Below are positions 47,718 through 56,220 of a stretch of 64,000 nucleotides of DNA, in pieces. Made by a program: the position numbers and the translations under genes. Numbering within the stretch: position 1 is the stretch's first letter; each line of letters opens with the position of its first letter. Under the pieces are notes generated by a model, which was given only the letters and a program-made list of their open reading frames with translations, searched no databases and was not told where the DNA came from. Origin of the DNA: Burkholderiales bacterium (GTDB taxonomy: Bacteria > Pseudomonadota > Gammaproteobacteria > Burkholderiales > Burkholderiaceae_C); the NCBI GenBank assembly GCA_016703325.1, contig JADJCH010000025.1, positions 1-64,000 on the forward strand. Direction: 5' to 3'.

Positions 47718-48065
47718 ATGAACCGCGACCCTGACTGCGTCTTCTGCAAGATTGCCGCTGGCGAGATCCCCTGCCAGAAGGTTTACGAGGACGACGAGCT
47801 GCTGGCCTTCAAGGACATTCGTCCGGCCGCACCCGTGCACCTGCTGATCATTCCCAAGCTGCACCTGCCCAGCCTGAACGAGGCCGACGCCTCGCACCAT
47901 GCCCTGCTGGGCCGCATGCTGACGCTGGCGCCGAAACTGGCGCGCGAGCAGGGGGCCGACAACGGCTTTCGCACCGTCATCAACACCGGCCGCGACGGCG
48001 GGCAGGAGGTCTACCACCTCCATGTCCACGTGATGGGTGGCCCGCGGCCCTGGAAGCACGGCTGA
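47718..48065 (+). CDS. hinT: HIT-family nucleotide phosphoramidase
   Basis: Purine-nucleoside phosphoramidase of the HIT superfamily. The 115 residues include the N-terminal CVFCKIAAGEIPCQKVYEDD and the histidine triad HLHVHVMGG near the C terminus. Its physiological substrate is uncertain. It lies in the order hisI-hisE-hinT-tatA, common in betaproteobacteria, and shares their strand. Confidence 0.95.
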   Translation: MNRDPDCVFCKIAAGEIPCQKVYEDDELLAFKDIRPAAPVHLLIIPKLHLPSLNEADASHHALLGRMLTLAPKLAREQGADNGFRTVINTGRDGGQEVYHLHVHVMGGPRPWKHG

Positions 48066-48159
48066 CCTAGAATCCTCGAATCGTCGGCTGCCGGCCGGAT
48101 CGGCGCGCCGCACGTGGCGCGCGACGGTTGGCTTCGACTCATTGACCCGGAGCCGTGCC

Positions 48160-48414
48160 ATGGGCTTGTCCACCACCCACCTGATCATCTTCCTCGTCAT
48201 CATCGTCCTGATCTTCGGCACCAAGAAGCTGAAGAACATCGGCTCGGACCTCGGCGGCGCCGTCAAGGGCTTCAAGGACGGCATGAAGGACGGCGACAAG
48301 GCTGCAGACGCTTCGGCCACTTCGACGGCCGGCTCAGCGCCGGCGGCGCAGGTCACCAGCGAGAAGCGCGCCGATGGCCAGACCATCGACGTCGAAGCCA
48401 AGACCAAGTCCTGA
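48160..48414 (+). CDS. tatA: Twin-arginine translocase subunit TatA
   Basis: Pore-forming subunit of the Tat pathway, which exports folded proteins. The 84 residues start with a single membrane helix (TTHLIIFLVIIVLIFGTKKL), then the hinge and amphipathic helix GSDLGGAVKGFKDGM, and a charged tail. GGAG precedes the ATG. It is first of tatA-tatB-tatC, after hinT. Confidence 0.96.
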   Translation: MGLSTTHLIIFLVIIVLIFGTKKLKNIGSDLGGAVKGFKDGMKDGDKAADASATSTAGSAPAAQVTSEKRADGQTIDVEAKTKS

Positions 48415-48523
48415 GCCGGGCACGACCGGCTGGCGCTGCTTCGAAGCGCACAGACCCTCCGGCCGGGCCCGTGTCCCACGCGGCCCGGTTGTTGTTTCCA
48501 ACGACTGAAGCGACCCCTGCTCC

Positions 48524-49033
48524 ATGTTCGACATCGGCGTGACCAAGCTGCTGCTGGTGGGAGGCATCGCCCTGGTGGTGATCGGCCCCGAGCGCCTGCC
48601 GAAGGTGGCCCGCATGGCGGGCACCCTGCTGGGCCGGGCGCAGCGGTATGTCACCGAGGTCAAGGCCGAGGTGAACCGCTCGATCGAGCTCGAAGAGCTC
48701 AACCGGGTCAAACGCGAGTTCGAGACAGCCGCGCGCGATGTGACCGATTCGGTCAACACCGGCTTGAATCAGGCGAGCAGCGCGATCGACCAGGCCTATG
48801 CGGCGATCGACGGCCCGCCGAACCCTTCCGCCGACGCTTCCGGCCCGGATGAGGGGGCTGACACCTTCCGCTGGGAGGATCCCCCGCCCAGCTATGTGCG
48901 GCCGAACAAGCACTGGCGCGTCAAACGCGGCGCGGTACCCGTCTGGTACAAGCGACGCAGTGGCTTGAAGCAGCATGTGCAGTCCGGTGCCGCCCGCGTG
49001 GCCCGGCACCGGCCCCGCCGGTCCGCCGCTTGA
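48524..49033 (+). CDS. tatB: Sec-independent translocase subunit TatB
   Basis: Partner of TatC in the Tat substrate receptor. The 169 residues start MFDIGVTKLLLVGGIALVVI with the conserved GPERLP hinge (residues 20-30) and VARMAGTLLGRAQRYV. A long amphipathic helix and an acidic, then strongly basic, tail follow. The C-terminal 40 residues (WRVKRGAVPVWYKRRSGLKQ) are longer and more basic than in E. coli. Confidence 0.95.
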   Translation: MFDIGVTKLLLVGGIALVVIGPERLPKVARMAGTLLGRAQRYVTEVKAEVNRSIELEELNRVKREFETAARDVTDSVNTGLNQASSAIDQAYAAIDGPPNPSADASGPDEGADTFRWEDPPPSYVRPNKHWRVKRGAVPVWYKRRSGLKQHVQSGAARVARHRPRRSAA

Positions 49034-49101
49034 GTCCGCCTGCCCGACCCGGCATGTCCCTGAAGACCGGCGGGCCGCAGGGACGAACTGAGGTCCGATC
49101 C

Positions 49102-49122
49102 ATGACCGTGAGCACGATGTGA
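49102..49122 (+). promoter_or_regulatory. Six-codon mini-ORF overlapping the tatC start
   Basis: ATG at 49102 begins MTVSTM followed by TGA at 49120-49122. The tatC GTG at 49119 overlaps this stop. gaggtccgatcc provides a Shine-Dalgarno for the mini-ORF, whereas none stands before the GTG. This suggests translational coupling. Alternatively, two bases (GT) are inserted here, and without them ATG 49102 would read straight into tatC. Confidence 0.45.
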
Positions 49123-49913
49123 GCTCGACCCCTCCTTCTTCCAACGACGAGCTGTCCGGCACCGAGCAGCCCTTCGTCAGTCACCTCATCGAGCTGCGCG
49201 ACCGGCTGCTCAAGGCCGTCTACGGCGTCGGCGCGGTGTTTGCCCTGCTGTGCCTGTACCCAGGCCCCTCCGGTCTGTACGACCTCTTGGCCAAGCCGCT
49301 GGTGGCGGCGTTGCCGGAGGGCTCGAAGATGATCGCGGTGGGGGTGGTCTCGCCCTTCCTGATCCCGATCAAGGTGACCCTGCTGGCCGGCTTTGGTGTG
49401 GCGCTGCCCTGGGTGCTCTACCAGGTCTGGGCCTTCGTGGCGCCGGGGCTGTACAAGCACGAGAAGCGCCTGGTGATGCCTCTGGTGGTCACCAGCACGC
49501 TGCTGTTCTACACCGGGGTGGCGTTCTGCTACTTCTTCGTGTTCGGCCAGGCCTTTCCGGCCATCCAGTCGATGGCACCGCAGTCGGTGGCGGTGAGCCC
49601 GGACATCGAGGCCTACCTGGACTTCGTCATCACCATGTTCCTGGCCTTCGGTGTGGCCTTTGAAGTGCCGGTGGCGGTGGTGATCCTGGCCCGGCTGGGG
49701 ATGGTCACCGTGGAACAGCTGCGCAGCTTCCGCCGCTATTTCTGGGTCGCTGCGGCGGCGGTGGCGGGGTTGGTGACGCCGCCGGATGCGGTGTCGATGG
49801 TCGCGCTGCTCATCCCAATGGGGCTGCTCTACGAGGTGGGCATCATCGGCGCCCAGTTCTTCATCAAGCACACCCAGGCACCGCAGGACGATCTCCCTCC
49901 CGCCAGCTCCTGA
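49119..49913 (+). CDS. tatC: Sec-independent translocase subunit TatC
   Basis: Core membrane subunit that binds twin-arginine signal peptides. The 264 residues carry six helices. Conserved positions are FVSHLIELRDRLLKA at the N terminus, FLIPIKVTLLAGF, PWVLYQVWAFVAPGLYKHEKR and FGVAFEVPVAVVILARLG. The GTG start lacks a ribosome binding site; see the overlapping mini-ORF at 49102. It converges with the HtrA-type protease gene. Confidence 0.96.
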   Translation: MSSTPPSSNDELSGTEQPFVSHLIELRDRLLKAVYGVGAVFALLCLYPGPSGLYDLLAKPLVAALPEGSKMIAVGVVSPFLIPIKVTLLAGFGVALPWVLYQVWAFVAPGLYKHEKRLVMPLVVTSTLLFYTGVAFCYFFVFGQAFPAIQSMAPQSVAVSPDIEAYLDFVITMFLAFGVAFEVPVAVVILARLGMVTVEQLRSFRRYFWVAAAAVAGLVTPPDAVSMVALLIPMGLLYEVGIIGAQFFIKHTQAPQDDLPPASS

Positions 49914-49974
49914 GCCAGGCAACTGAGCCAGTTCCTGAGCGCTACCCAGACCCTTTCCCGCGGACCGGTCGGGG

Positions 49975-51153
49975 TCACTCTTCTTCGCGACTCTGGGCGC
50001 GTGCCTTCGGGCGCTGCGCCACCTTGACGTTGACCTCCACCGCCTTGCCCTGGCGCTGGATCGCCAGGGCCGCCACGGTGGTGGGTTTCAGCGCAGCCAC
50101 CGCATTGAGCAGCTGGGAGGTGTTGGCCACCGAACGACCGGCCACCTGAAGCACCACATCGCCGGGCTGAACGCCGGCCTGGCTGGCGGGGCCCCCCTGC
50201 AGCACGCCCTGGATCAGCACGCCGCGATCGTCCTGAAGCTGCAGCCGCTGTGCCAGCTCAGGCGTCAGGTCTGCGGGCTGCACGCCGATCCAGCCCCGGG
50301 TCACCAGGCCGTCGCGGATCAGCCCGTCCATCACCTGCCGAGCCGTGGTGGCCGGGATCGCAAACCCGATGCCCAGGCTGCCGCCCGAGCGGGAGTAGAT
50401 CGCGGTGTTGATGCCCAGCAGGTGCCCCTGGGTGTCCACCAGCGCGCCGCCGGAGTTGCCCGGGTTGATCGCCGCGTCGGTCTGGATGAAGTTCTCGAAG
50501 GTGTTCAGCCCCAGTCCGGTGCGGCCCAGTGCGCTGACGATACCGGAGGTCACCGTCTGGCCCACATTGAAGGGGTTGCCGATGGCCAGCACCACGTCGC
50601 CCACCTGCAGGGCCTCGTTGTCGCCGAAGGTGATGGCGGGCAGCCCTTCGGCCTGCACCTTCAGCACGGCCAGGTCGCTCTCCGGATCGGTGCCCACCAC
50701 CTTGGCCGGGCTGCGCTTGCCGTCGGACAGGGCCACTTCGATCTGCGTGGCGCCTTCGACCACATGGTTGTTGGTCAGCAGGTAGCCGTCGGCCGAGACG
50801 ATCACGGCCGAGCCCATGCCGGACTCCGGTTCATTGAAGGGGCGGCGGAACCAGGGTTCCCCGCGGCCCTCACCGCCCTGGCCCCGGTTCTGCGTCAGCA
50901 CGCTCACCACGGAAGGGGCTGCCTGCCGGGCCGCCTGCGCGTAGCTGCTCTGACCCAGTGTGGCGGAGGCGGCACGGCCCGACGGTGGCGATGACGCCGA
51001 CGGGCCCTGCACCAGCAGCTGCACCACCCCCGCCGCATCGCCGCGGGATTCGCCCGGACCGGCGAGCCACTGCGGCTTCAAGGTGGCCAGCACAAAGACG
51101 ACGGCCACAGCCACCGTCACCGCTTGAGAGAATACGAGCCAGAGTCGGCGCAT
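49975..51153 (-). CDS. HtrA-type serine protease with one PDZ domain (DegS-like)
   Basis: Periplasmic trypsin-like protease of 392 residues. An N-terminal membrane anchor (VFSQAVTVAVAVVFVLATL, about 8-26) precedes a low-complexity linker. The catalytic triad is His in LLTNNHVVEGA, Asp in DPESDLAVLKV and Ser in NPGNSGGALVDTQG. A single PDZ domain follows (about 285-370; GWIGVQPADLTPELAQRL, AGVQPGDVVLQVAG). The anchor and single PDZ resemble DegS, which cleaves the sigma-E anti-sigma factor, but rseA is not here. Its start is only 16 bases from the divergent Nif3-like gene. Confidence 0.92.
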   Translation of the reverse strand: MRRLWLVFSQAVTVAVAVVFVLATLKPQWLAGPGESRGDAAGVVQLLVQGPSASSPPSGRAASATLGQSSYAQAARQAAPSVVSVLTQNRGQGGEGRGEPWFRRPFNEPESGMGSAVIVSADGYLLTNNHVVEGATQIEVALSDGKRSPAKVVGTDPESDLAVLKVQAEGLPAITFGDNEALQVGDVVLAIGNPFNVGQTVTSGIVSALGRTGLGLNTFENFIQTDAAINPGNSGGALVDTQGHLLGINTAIYSRSGGSLGIGFAIPATTARQVMDGLIRDGLVTRGWIGVQPADLTPELAQRLQLQDDRGVLIQGVLQGGPASQAGVQPGDVVLQVAGRSVANTSQLLNAVAALKPTTVAALAIQRQGKAVEVNVKVAQRPKARAQSREEE

Positions 51154-51169
51154 CGAGAGGAAGCTCAAC

Positions 51170-51925
51170 GTGGAAATCAGTCGCGACAGCCTGCGCACCC
51201 ATCTGGACCAGTGGCTGGAGGTGCCGCGTTTCAACGATTATGGGCCGAACGGCCTGCAGGTCGAGGGGCGCGCCGGCATCGGCCGCCTGGTGACCGGTGT
51301 GACGGCCAGCCTGGCCTTGATCGAGGCGGCCGTGGCCGAGCGGGCCGATGCCGTTCTGGTGCACCACGGCCTGTTCTGGCGCGGGCAGGATGGCCGGGTG
51401 ACCGGCTGGATGAAGCAGCGCCTGGCGCGGCTGCTGGCCCATGACATCAACCTCTTCGCCTACCACCTGCCGCTGGACGCCCATGCGGAGGTGGGCAACA
51501 ACGCTCAGCTGGCGCGGGTGCTGGGCTTCAGCGGCGAGGGGCGCTTTGGCGACCAGCAGCTGGGCTGGATCGGCCGCGGTCCGGAGGGTATCGAGCGGGC
51601 CGATGCGCTGGCCCTGCATGTGCAGGCCTGCCTGGGACGTCCGGTGACGCTGTTGCCCGGGGACGGCCGGCCCCTGCAGCGGGTGGCCTGGTGCACCGGC
51701 GGCGCGCAGGGCTTTTTTGAAGCGGCGATCGCTGCCGGGGCCGATGCCTACCTCACCGGTGAGCTCTCCGAGCCCCAGGCGCACTACTCGCGCGAAACCG
51801 GTGTGGCCTACATCGCCTGTGGCCACCACGCCAGCGAGCGCTACGGTGCCCAGGCGCTGGGTGAGCGGCTGGCGCGGGATTTCGGGCTCTGGCACCGCCA
51901 CATCGACATCGACAACCCGGCGTGA
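51170..51925 (+). CDS. Nif3-like dinuclear metal-binding protein (YbgI/GTP cyclohydrolase I type 2 fold)
   Basis: A 251-residue toroidal hexamer-forming family with a two-metal site. It shows RFNDYGPNGLQVEGR, VTASLALIEAAVAERADAVLVHHGLFW with the metal-binding histidines, LFAYHLPLDAHAEVGNN, DAYLTGELSEPQAHYSRE and ACGHHASERYGAQAL. The molecular function of the family is not established. GTG start at 51170 with AGGAAG upstream. In related genomes a petABC operon often follows; it does not here. Confidence 0.93.
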   Translation: MEISRDSLRTHLDQWLEVPRFNDYGPNGLQVEGRAGIGRLVTGVTASLALIEAAVAERADAVLVHHGLFWRGQDGRVTGWMKQRLARLLAHDINLFAYHLPLDAHAEVGNNAQLARVLGFSGEGRFGDQQLGWIGRGPEGIERADALALHVQACLGRPVTLLPGDGRPLQRVAWCTGGAQGFFEAAIAAGADAYLTGELSEPQAHYSRETGVAYIACGHHASERYGAQALGERLARDFGLWHRHIDIDNPA

Positions 51926-52007
51926 CGGGGCCTGACGGGGCCGGCCGGGGGCGGGCGATGGCCGGGTCTTCAGGTCGGTGCTTCTCTGTGCCGCTTCTGT
52001 CTGCTGA

Positions 52008-52832
52008 TCAGGCGGCGGCCAGCTCTGCGGCACCCGGTCCGAAGGCATAGCCGTCCATTGCCAGCACGCCGGAATCCACGCTCTGGTGGATGCGCACTGC
52101 GGGGTGCTCCGCTCCGCCTGCGCCCGCGGCCACGTAAAACGGCAGCCAATGTTCGTCGGTGGGGTGCTGCAGCGCAGCGGAGGGGGCCTGCCGTCTGTAG
52201 TCGAACAGGGCTTCCCAGTCGCGTGTGACGCCTCGTTCCTGGACCCAGTCCTGGAAGGCGGCCACGTCCGGCTCCACCCCCTTCACCTGGCCCCGCAGCC
52301 CGAAGAAGCGCTGCAGGTTGTGTGTCATGGCGCCGCTGCCGATCACCAGCACGCCTTCAGCGGCCAACGGTGCGAGCGCCTGCCCAACGGCCCATTGGCG
52401 CTGTGGGGACCAGTTGGGCACCAGGGTCAGCGGCATGACCGGCACCTCCGCCTTCGGCCACATGCGCTGGAGCAGGGTCCAGATGCCGTGGTCCAGGCCG
52501 GAGGCGTCGGCCAGGTGAGCGGTCACCCCGGCTTCGCGCAGCAGACGCACCGCACGCGCGGCGAGAGCCGGGTTGCCTTCGGCGTCGTAGCGCTGTTCGT
52601 AGAGCTCACGGGGAAAGCCCCCGAAGTCATGGATGGCATCGTGCATCGGGCCGGCCAGCGCCATCGGCTCGCGGGTGGCGGAGTGTGGGGACACCACCAG
52701 CGCCGCCTTGGGGCGACCGAAGCGTGCCTCGATCAGCGGACCGAGCCGGTCCAGGAAGTCGCTGGCCTCCGATCGGGTGATGGCGATCATTGGCGAGCCG
52801 TGGGAGAGGTAGAGGCTGGGCAGGGGCTTCAT
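52008..52832 (-). CDS. Class III extradiol dioxygenase, LigB type (YgiD/DODA-like)
   Basis: Protein of 274 residues from the zinc/iron extradiol ring-cleaving family that includes E. coli YgiD and plant DOPA dioxygenase. The metal-ligand histidines are in LYLSHGSPM, LVVSPHSATRE and LDHGIWTLLQRMWP. SGAMTHNLQRFFGLRG and the C-terminal DEHWLPFYVAAGA segment are typical. The physiological substrate is unknown. The start is unclear: ATG 52832 gives MKPLPSLYLSHG, while in-frame ATGs lie at 52850 and 52910. It is divergent from the permease gene. Confidence 0.88.
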   Translation of the reverse strand: MKPLPSLYLSHGSPMIAITRSEASDFLDRLGPLIEARFGRPKAALVVSPHSATREPMALAGPMHDAIHDFGGFPRELYEQRYDAEGNPALAARAVRLLREAGVTAHLADASGLDHGIWTLLQRMWPKAEVPVMPLTLVPNWSPQRQWAVGQALAPLAAEGVLVIGSGAMTHNLQRFFGLRGQVKGVEPDVAAFQDWVQERGVTRDWEALFDYRRQAPSAALQHPTDEHWLPFYVAAGAGGAEHPAVRIHQSVDSGVLAMDGYAFGPGAAELAAA

Positions 52833-52930
52833 GAGAGTGGATTGAAGCATGCGACCCCAACCGCGGGGTTCGCCGGCTTTGCACGCTGCGTTCATGCGCA
52901 GCGGCGACATCGTGTAAGGTGCCCTCTGCC

Positions 52931-55561
52931 ATGAATCAGCCTACCTCCGCGACCGCCTCCGCCTCCGCCTCCGCGGGCGCCGCCACCGTCAGCGCCGCCC
53001 GCGCAACCGTCTCGCCGCCTCCGGTGTGGCGCATGGCCTGGCGGCAGCTTCAGCGCGACTTCCGGGCCGGAGAGCTGAGGTTGATCCTGCTGGCCGTCGC
53101 GCTGGCGGTTGCGGCGCTCAGTGCGGTCGGCTTCCTGGCCGACCGGCTGCAGTCCAGCCTGGCGCGGGATGCCCGCACCCTGCTCGGAGGGGATGCGGTG
53201 GTGGCCAGCGATCAGCCCCTGCCGGCCGACTTTGCCGACACCGCCCGGCGCATGGGGCTGGCCACCGCCTGGACGGCCACCTTTCCCAGCATGGCGCGCC
53301 ACTCGCAGGATCTGTCCACCGGCCTGGTGGCGGTGAAAGCGGTGAGTGAGGGCTACCCGCTGCGGGGGCGGCTGGAGATCGAACCCGTGGCCGTGGCCGT
53401 GGCTGGAGGAGGGGGAGGCCAGACGCTGAAGTCGGTGGCACAGGGGCCGGCCGCCGGTGAGGCCTGGGTGGACGCTGCGGTGCTGGATCTGCTGCAGATC
53501 CGCCTGGGTGATGCGCTGTTGCTGGGCGATGCTTCTCTGCGGGTCAGTGCGGTGCTGCAGGTGGAACCAGACCGGGGCGCGGGCTTCCTGAACTTCGCCC
53601 CCCGCCTGATGATGAATGCGGGGGACCTGGCGTCCACCCGGTTGATCCAGCCCGCCAGCCGCGTCACCTGGCGCCTGGCCGTGGCCGGGCGGGAAGGGCG
53701 GGGGGCGGAGACCGCCGTCAAGGGCTTTGTCAGTTGGGCCGAAGACGCTGTGCAGAAGCGCCAGCTGCGCGGGGCGCGGGTGGAGTCGCTGGAGTCTGCC
53801 CGGCCGGAGATGCGCCAGACGCTGGACCGTGCCGGTCAGTTCCTGCAGTTGGTGGCGGTGCTGTCCGCACTGCTCGCGGCTGTGGCGGTCGGCATTGCAG
53901 CGCGCGGCTTTGCGCAGCGCCACCTGGATGCCTGCGCCATGCTGCGGGTGCTCGGCCAGCCGCAGCGGCGCATCGCGGCCACCTACGCGCTGGAGCTGCT
54001 GATGGTCGGGCTGCTGGCCAGTGGCATCGGGCTGTTGATGGGGCTCGCCGTGCAGCAGGGTTTCGTGGCCCTGCTGAGCGGCCTGATCGAAACCCGTCTG
54101 CCTGCACCCGGTGCGATGCCGGCGCTGCTGGGGCTGGGGGTCGGCCTGGTGCTGCTGGCAGCCTTCGGCCTGCCGCCGGTGCTGCAACTGGCACGGGTGC
54201 CGGCGCTGCGGGTGATCCGCCGCGACCTGGGGGAGCCTCGCGCCGCGTCGCTGCTGGTGCTGCTGGCCGCGCTGTCGGGCTTTGCCGGGCTGTTGCTGAT
54301 GGCCGCAGCCGACCTCAAGCTCGGTGCGATCGCCGTGGCGGGCTTTGGTGCAGCCTGGGCCCTGTTTGCGGCAGGCGGCTGGCTGGCGGTGCAGGCGCTG
54401 CGGCGTTTCGTGCCGGAGACGGGCGCGCCGCGCTGGCTGACCCTGGCGCGGCGGCAGCTGGCGGCGCGTCCGGGCCTGATCGTGCTGCAGGTGAGCGCGC
54501 TGGCGGTGGGGCTGATGGCGCTGCTGCTGCTGGTGATGTTGCGCACCGACCTGATCCGCAGCTGGCGGGCCGCCACCCCCCCGGATGCGCCGGACCGCTT
54601 TGTCATCAATGTTTTGCCGGAGCAGGCCCAGGAGTTTCGGGCTGCGCTGGCCAGCGCCGGTGTGGCCCGCTACGACTGGTTCCCGATGATCCGCGGCCGG
54701 CTGGTGGCCGTGAACGGCCGTGCGGTGCGGCTGGAGGACTTTGCCAGCGACCGGGCGCGCCGCCTGGTGGATCGGGAGTTCAACCTCAGCCATGCGGCCG
54801 AGTTGCCCTCGCACAACCAGGTGACCTCAGGGCGCTGGACGGCCGACGAAGCCGACGGGCTCAGCGTCGAAGAGGGGCTGGCCGAGACGCTCGGGCTGAA
54901 GCTGGGCGATCGGCTGCGTTTCGACATCGCCGGCAGTCCGGCCGAGGGGCGCATCACCAGCCTGCGCAAGGTGGACTGGACCTCGATGCGGGTGAACTTC
55001 TTCGTCCTGTTCCCTCGAGTGCAGATGCCCGAGCATCCAGCCACCTTCGTGGCGGCCTTCCGGGCACCGTCGCGGGCGCTGGATGCATCGCTGGCGCGCG
55101 GCTTTCCGAACATCACCAGCGTGGACGTGTCGCAGCAGATCGCTCAGGTGCAGCGGGTGCTGGACCAGGTGGTGGCAGCGGTGGAGTTTTTGTTTGCCTT
55201 CACCCTGGCGGCTGGGCTGCTGGTGTTGTTTGCCTCGGTGAGTGCCAGCCGGGACGCCCGGGCCCGGGAGCTGGCGCTGCTGCGTGCCTTTGGGGCCGGC
55301 CGTCAACTGCTGCGCCAGGTGCAGCGCGCCGAGCTGCTGACGGTGGGCGCGCTGGCGGGGGCATTGGCGTCGGCTGCAGCGATGGTGATCGGCTGGGCGC
55401 TGGCGCGGCAGGTGTTCCAGTTCGACTGGAGTGCACCGCTGTGGATTCCGCTGGCCGGCACCGTCGTCGGGGCGCTGCTGGCCTTGGGCGCGGGCTGGCG
55501 CAGCCTGCACGAACTGCTGGAGCAGCCGGTCAGCGTGACGCTGCGGCGCGCCAGCGAGTGA
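52931..55561 (+). CDS. FtsX-like ABC-type permease, YbbP family
   Basis: Large membrane protein of 876 residues. One helix after a Ser/Ala-rich tail (LILLAVALAVAALSAVGF, about 58-75) precedes a long periplasmic domain. Two FtsX-type four-helix blocks follow (about 305-540 and 745-870; ALLRAFGAGRQLLRQVQRAE is the coupling-helix segment). Homologues work with an ATPase such as YbbA or LolD in lipoprotein or lipid handling; no ATPase gene lies beside this one. The ATG at 52931 was chosen over 52919. It converges with cheW. Confidence 0.88.
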   Translation: MNQPTSATASASASAGAATVSAARATVSPPPVWRMAWRQLQRDFRAGELRLILLAVALAVAALSAVGFLADRLQSSLARDARTLLGGDAVVASDQPLPADFADTARRMGLATAWTATFPSMARHSQDLSTGLVAVKAVSEGYPLRGRLEIEPVAVAVAGGGGGQTLKSVAQGPAAGEAWVDAAVLDLLQIRLGDALLLGDASLRVSAVLQVEPDRGAGFLNFAPRLMMNAGDLASTRLIQPASRVTWRLAVAGREGRGAETAVKGFVSWAEDAVQKRQLRGARVESLESARPEMRQTLDRAGQFLQLVAVLSALLAAVAVGIAARGFAQRHLDACAMLRVLGQPQRRIAATYALELLMVGLLASGIGLLMGLAVQQGFVALLSGLIETRLPAPGAMPALLGLGVGLVLLAAFGLPPVLQLARVPALRVIRRDLGEPRAASLLVLLAALSGFAGLLLMAAADLKLGAIAVAGFGAAWALFAAGGWLAVQALRRFVPETGAPRWLTLARRQLAARPGLIVLQVSALAVGLMALLLLVMLRTDLIRSWRAATPPDAPDRFVINVLPEQAQEFRAALASAGVARYDWFPMIRGRLVAVNGRAVRLEDFASDRARRLVDREFNLSHAAELPSHNQVTSGRWTADEADGLSVEEGLAETLGLKLGDRLRFDIAGSPAEGRITSLRKVDWTSMRVNFFVLFPRVQMPEHPATFVAAFRAPSRALDASLARGFPNITSVDVSQQIAQVQRVLDQVVAAVEFLFAFTLAAGLLVLFASVSASRDARARELALLRAFGAGRQLLRQVQRAELLTVGALAGALASAAAMVIGWALARQVFQFDWSAPLWIPLAGTVVGALLALGAGWRSLHELLEQPVSVTLRRASE

Positions 55562-55597
55562 AGGCACAAGCCATCGCGGATTCCCGGTCGGGACTGC

Positions 55598-56155
55598 TCA
55601 GAACGTGTTCTCGAGCAGGCTCATCTCGTCGCCGGTGAGGATGGATTCGATGTCCACCAGGATCAGCATGCGCTCGGCGACGTTGGCGATGCCGCGAATG
55701 TAGCGGGTGTCCACCGCGGCGTGCATCAGCGGCGCAGCCTTGACCTGTTCGGTGCTGAGCTGCAGCACGTCGGAGACGGCGTCCACCACGGCGCCCACCA
55801 CGCGGCCCGCCATGTTGAGCACGATCACCACCGTGGTGCCGCCAAACTCTGCGCTGTCGCAGCCGAGTTTCACCCGCAGGTCCAGGATCGGCACGATCAC
55901 GCCGCGCAGGTTGACCACCCCCTTGAGGAAGGCCGGCGAGTTGGCGATGCGGGTGGGGGCCTCGTAGGAGCGGATCTCCTGCACCTTGAGGATGTCGATG
56001 CCGTACTCCTCGCTGCCCAGTCGGAAGCTCAGGAACTCACCGGCGGAGGTGCTGGCGGGGCCGGCCTGGGCGCCAGCGCGGCTGCTGGCGGATGCCGCAG
56101 GCCGATGGCCGGACAGCAGCGAGGACGGGGCGGGACGGGTCTGGACGGCGCTCAT
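55598..56155 (-). CDS. cheW: Chemotaxis coupling protein CheW
   Basis: Links chemoreceptors to the CheA kinase. The 185-residue protein has a Ser/Ala-rich N-terminal tail of about 35 residues. The SH3-like body is intact: FLSFRLGSEEYGIDILKVQEIRS, FLKGVVNLRGVIVPILDLR and VVDAVSDVLQLS. The ATG at 56155 lies 65 bases after the chemoreceptor stop. It is the last gene of the che operon. Confidence 0.96.
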   Translation of the reverse strand: MSAVQTRPAPSSLLSGHRPAASASSRAGAQAGPASTSAGEFLSFRLGSEEYGIDILKVQEIRSYEAPTRIANSPAFLKGVVNLRGVIVPILDLRVKLGCDSAEFGGTTVVIVLNMAGRVVGAVVDAVSDVLQLSTEQVKAAPLMHAAVDTRYIRGIANVAERMLILVDIESILTGDEMSLLENTF

Positions 56156-56220
56156 GGGGACTCCGGAAATCGGGCTGTGCAGCGAAGAGTGATCAGGCGG
56201 GACGGGCTGCCTGTGGAACA

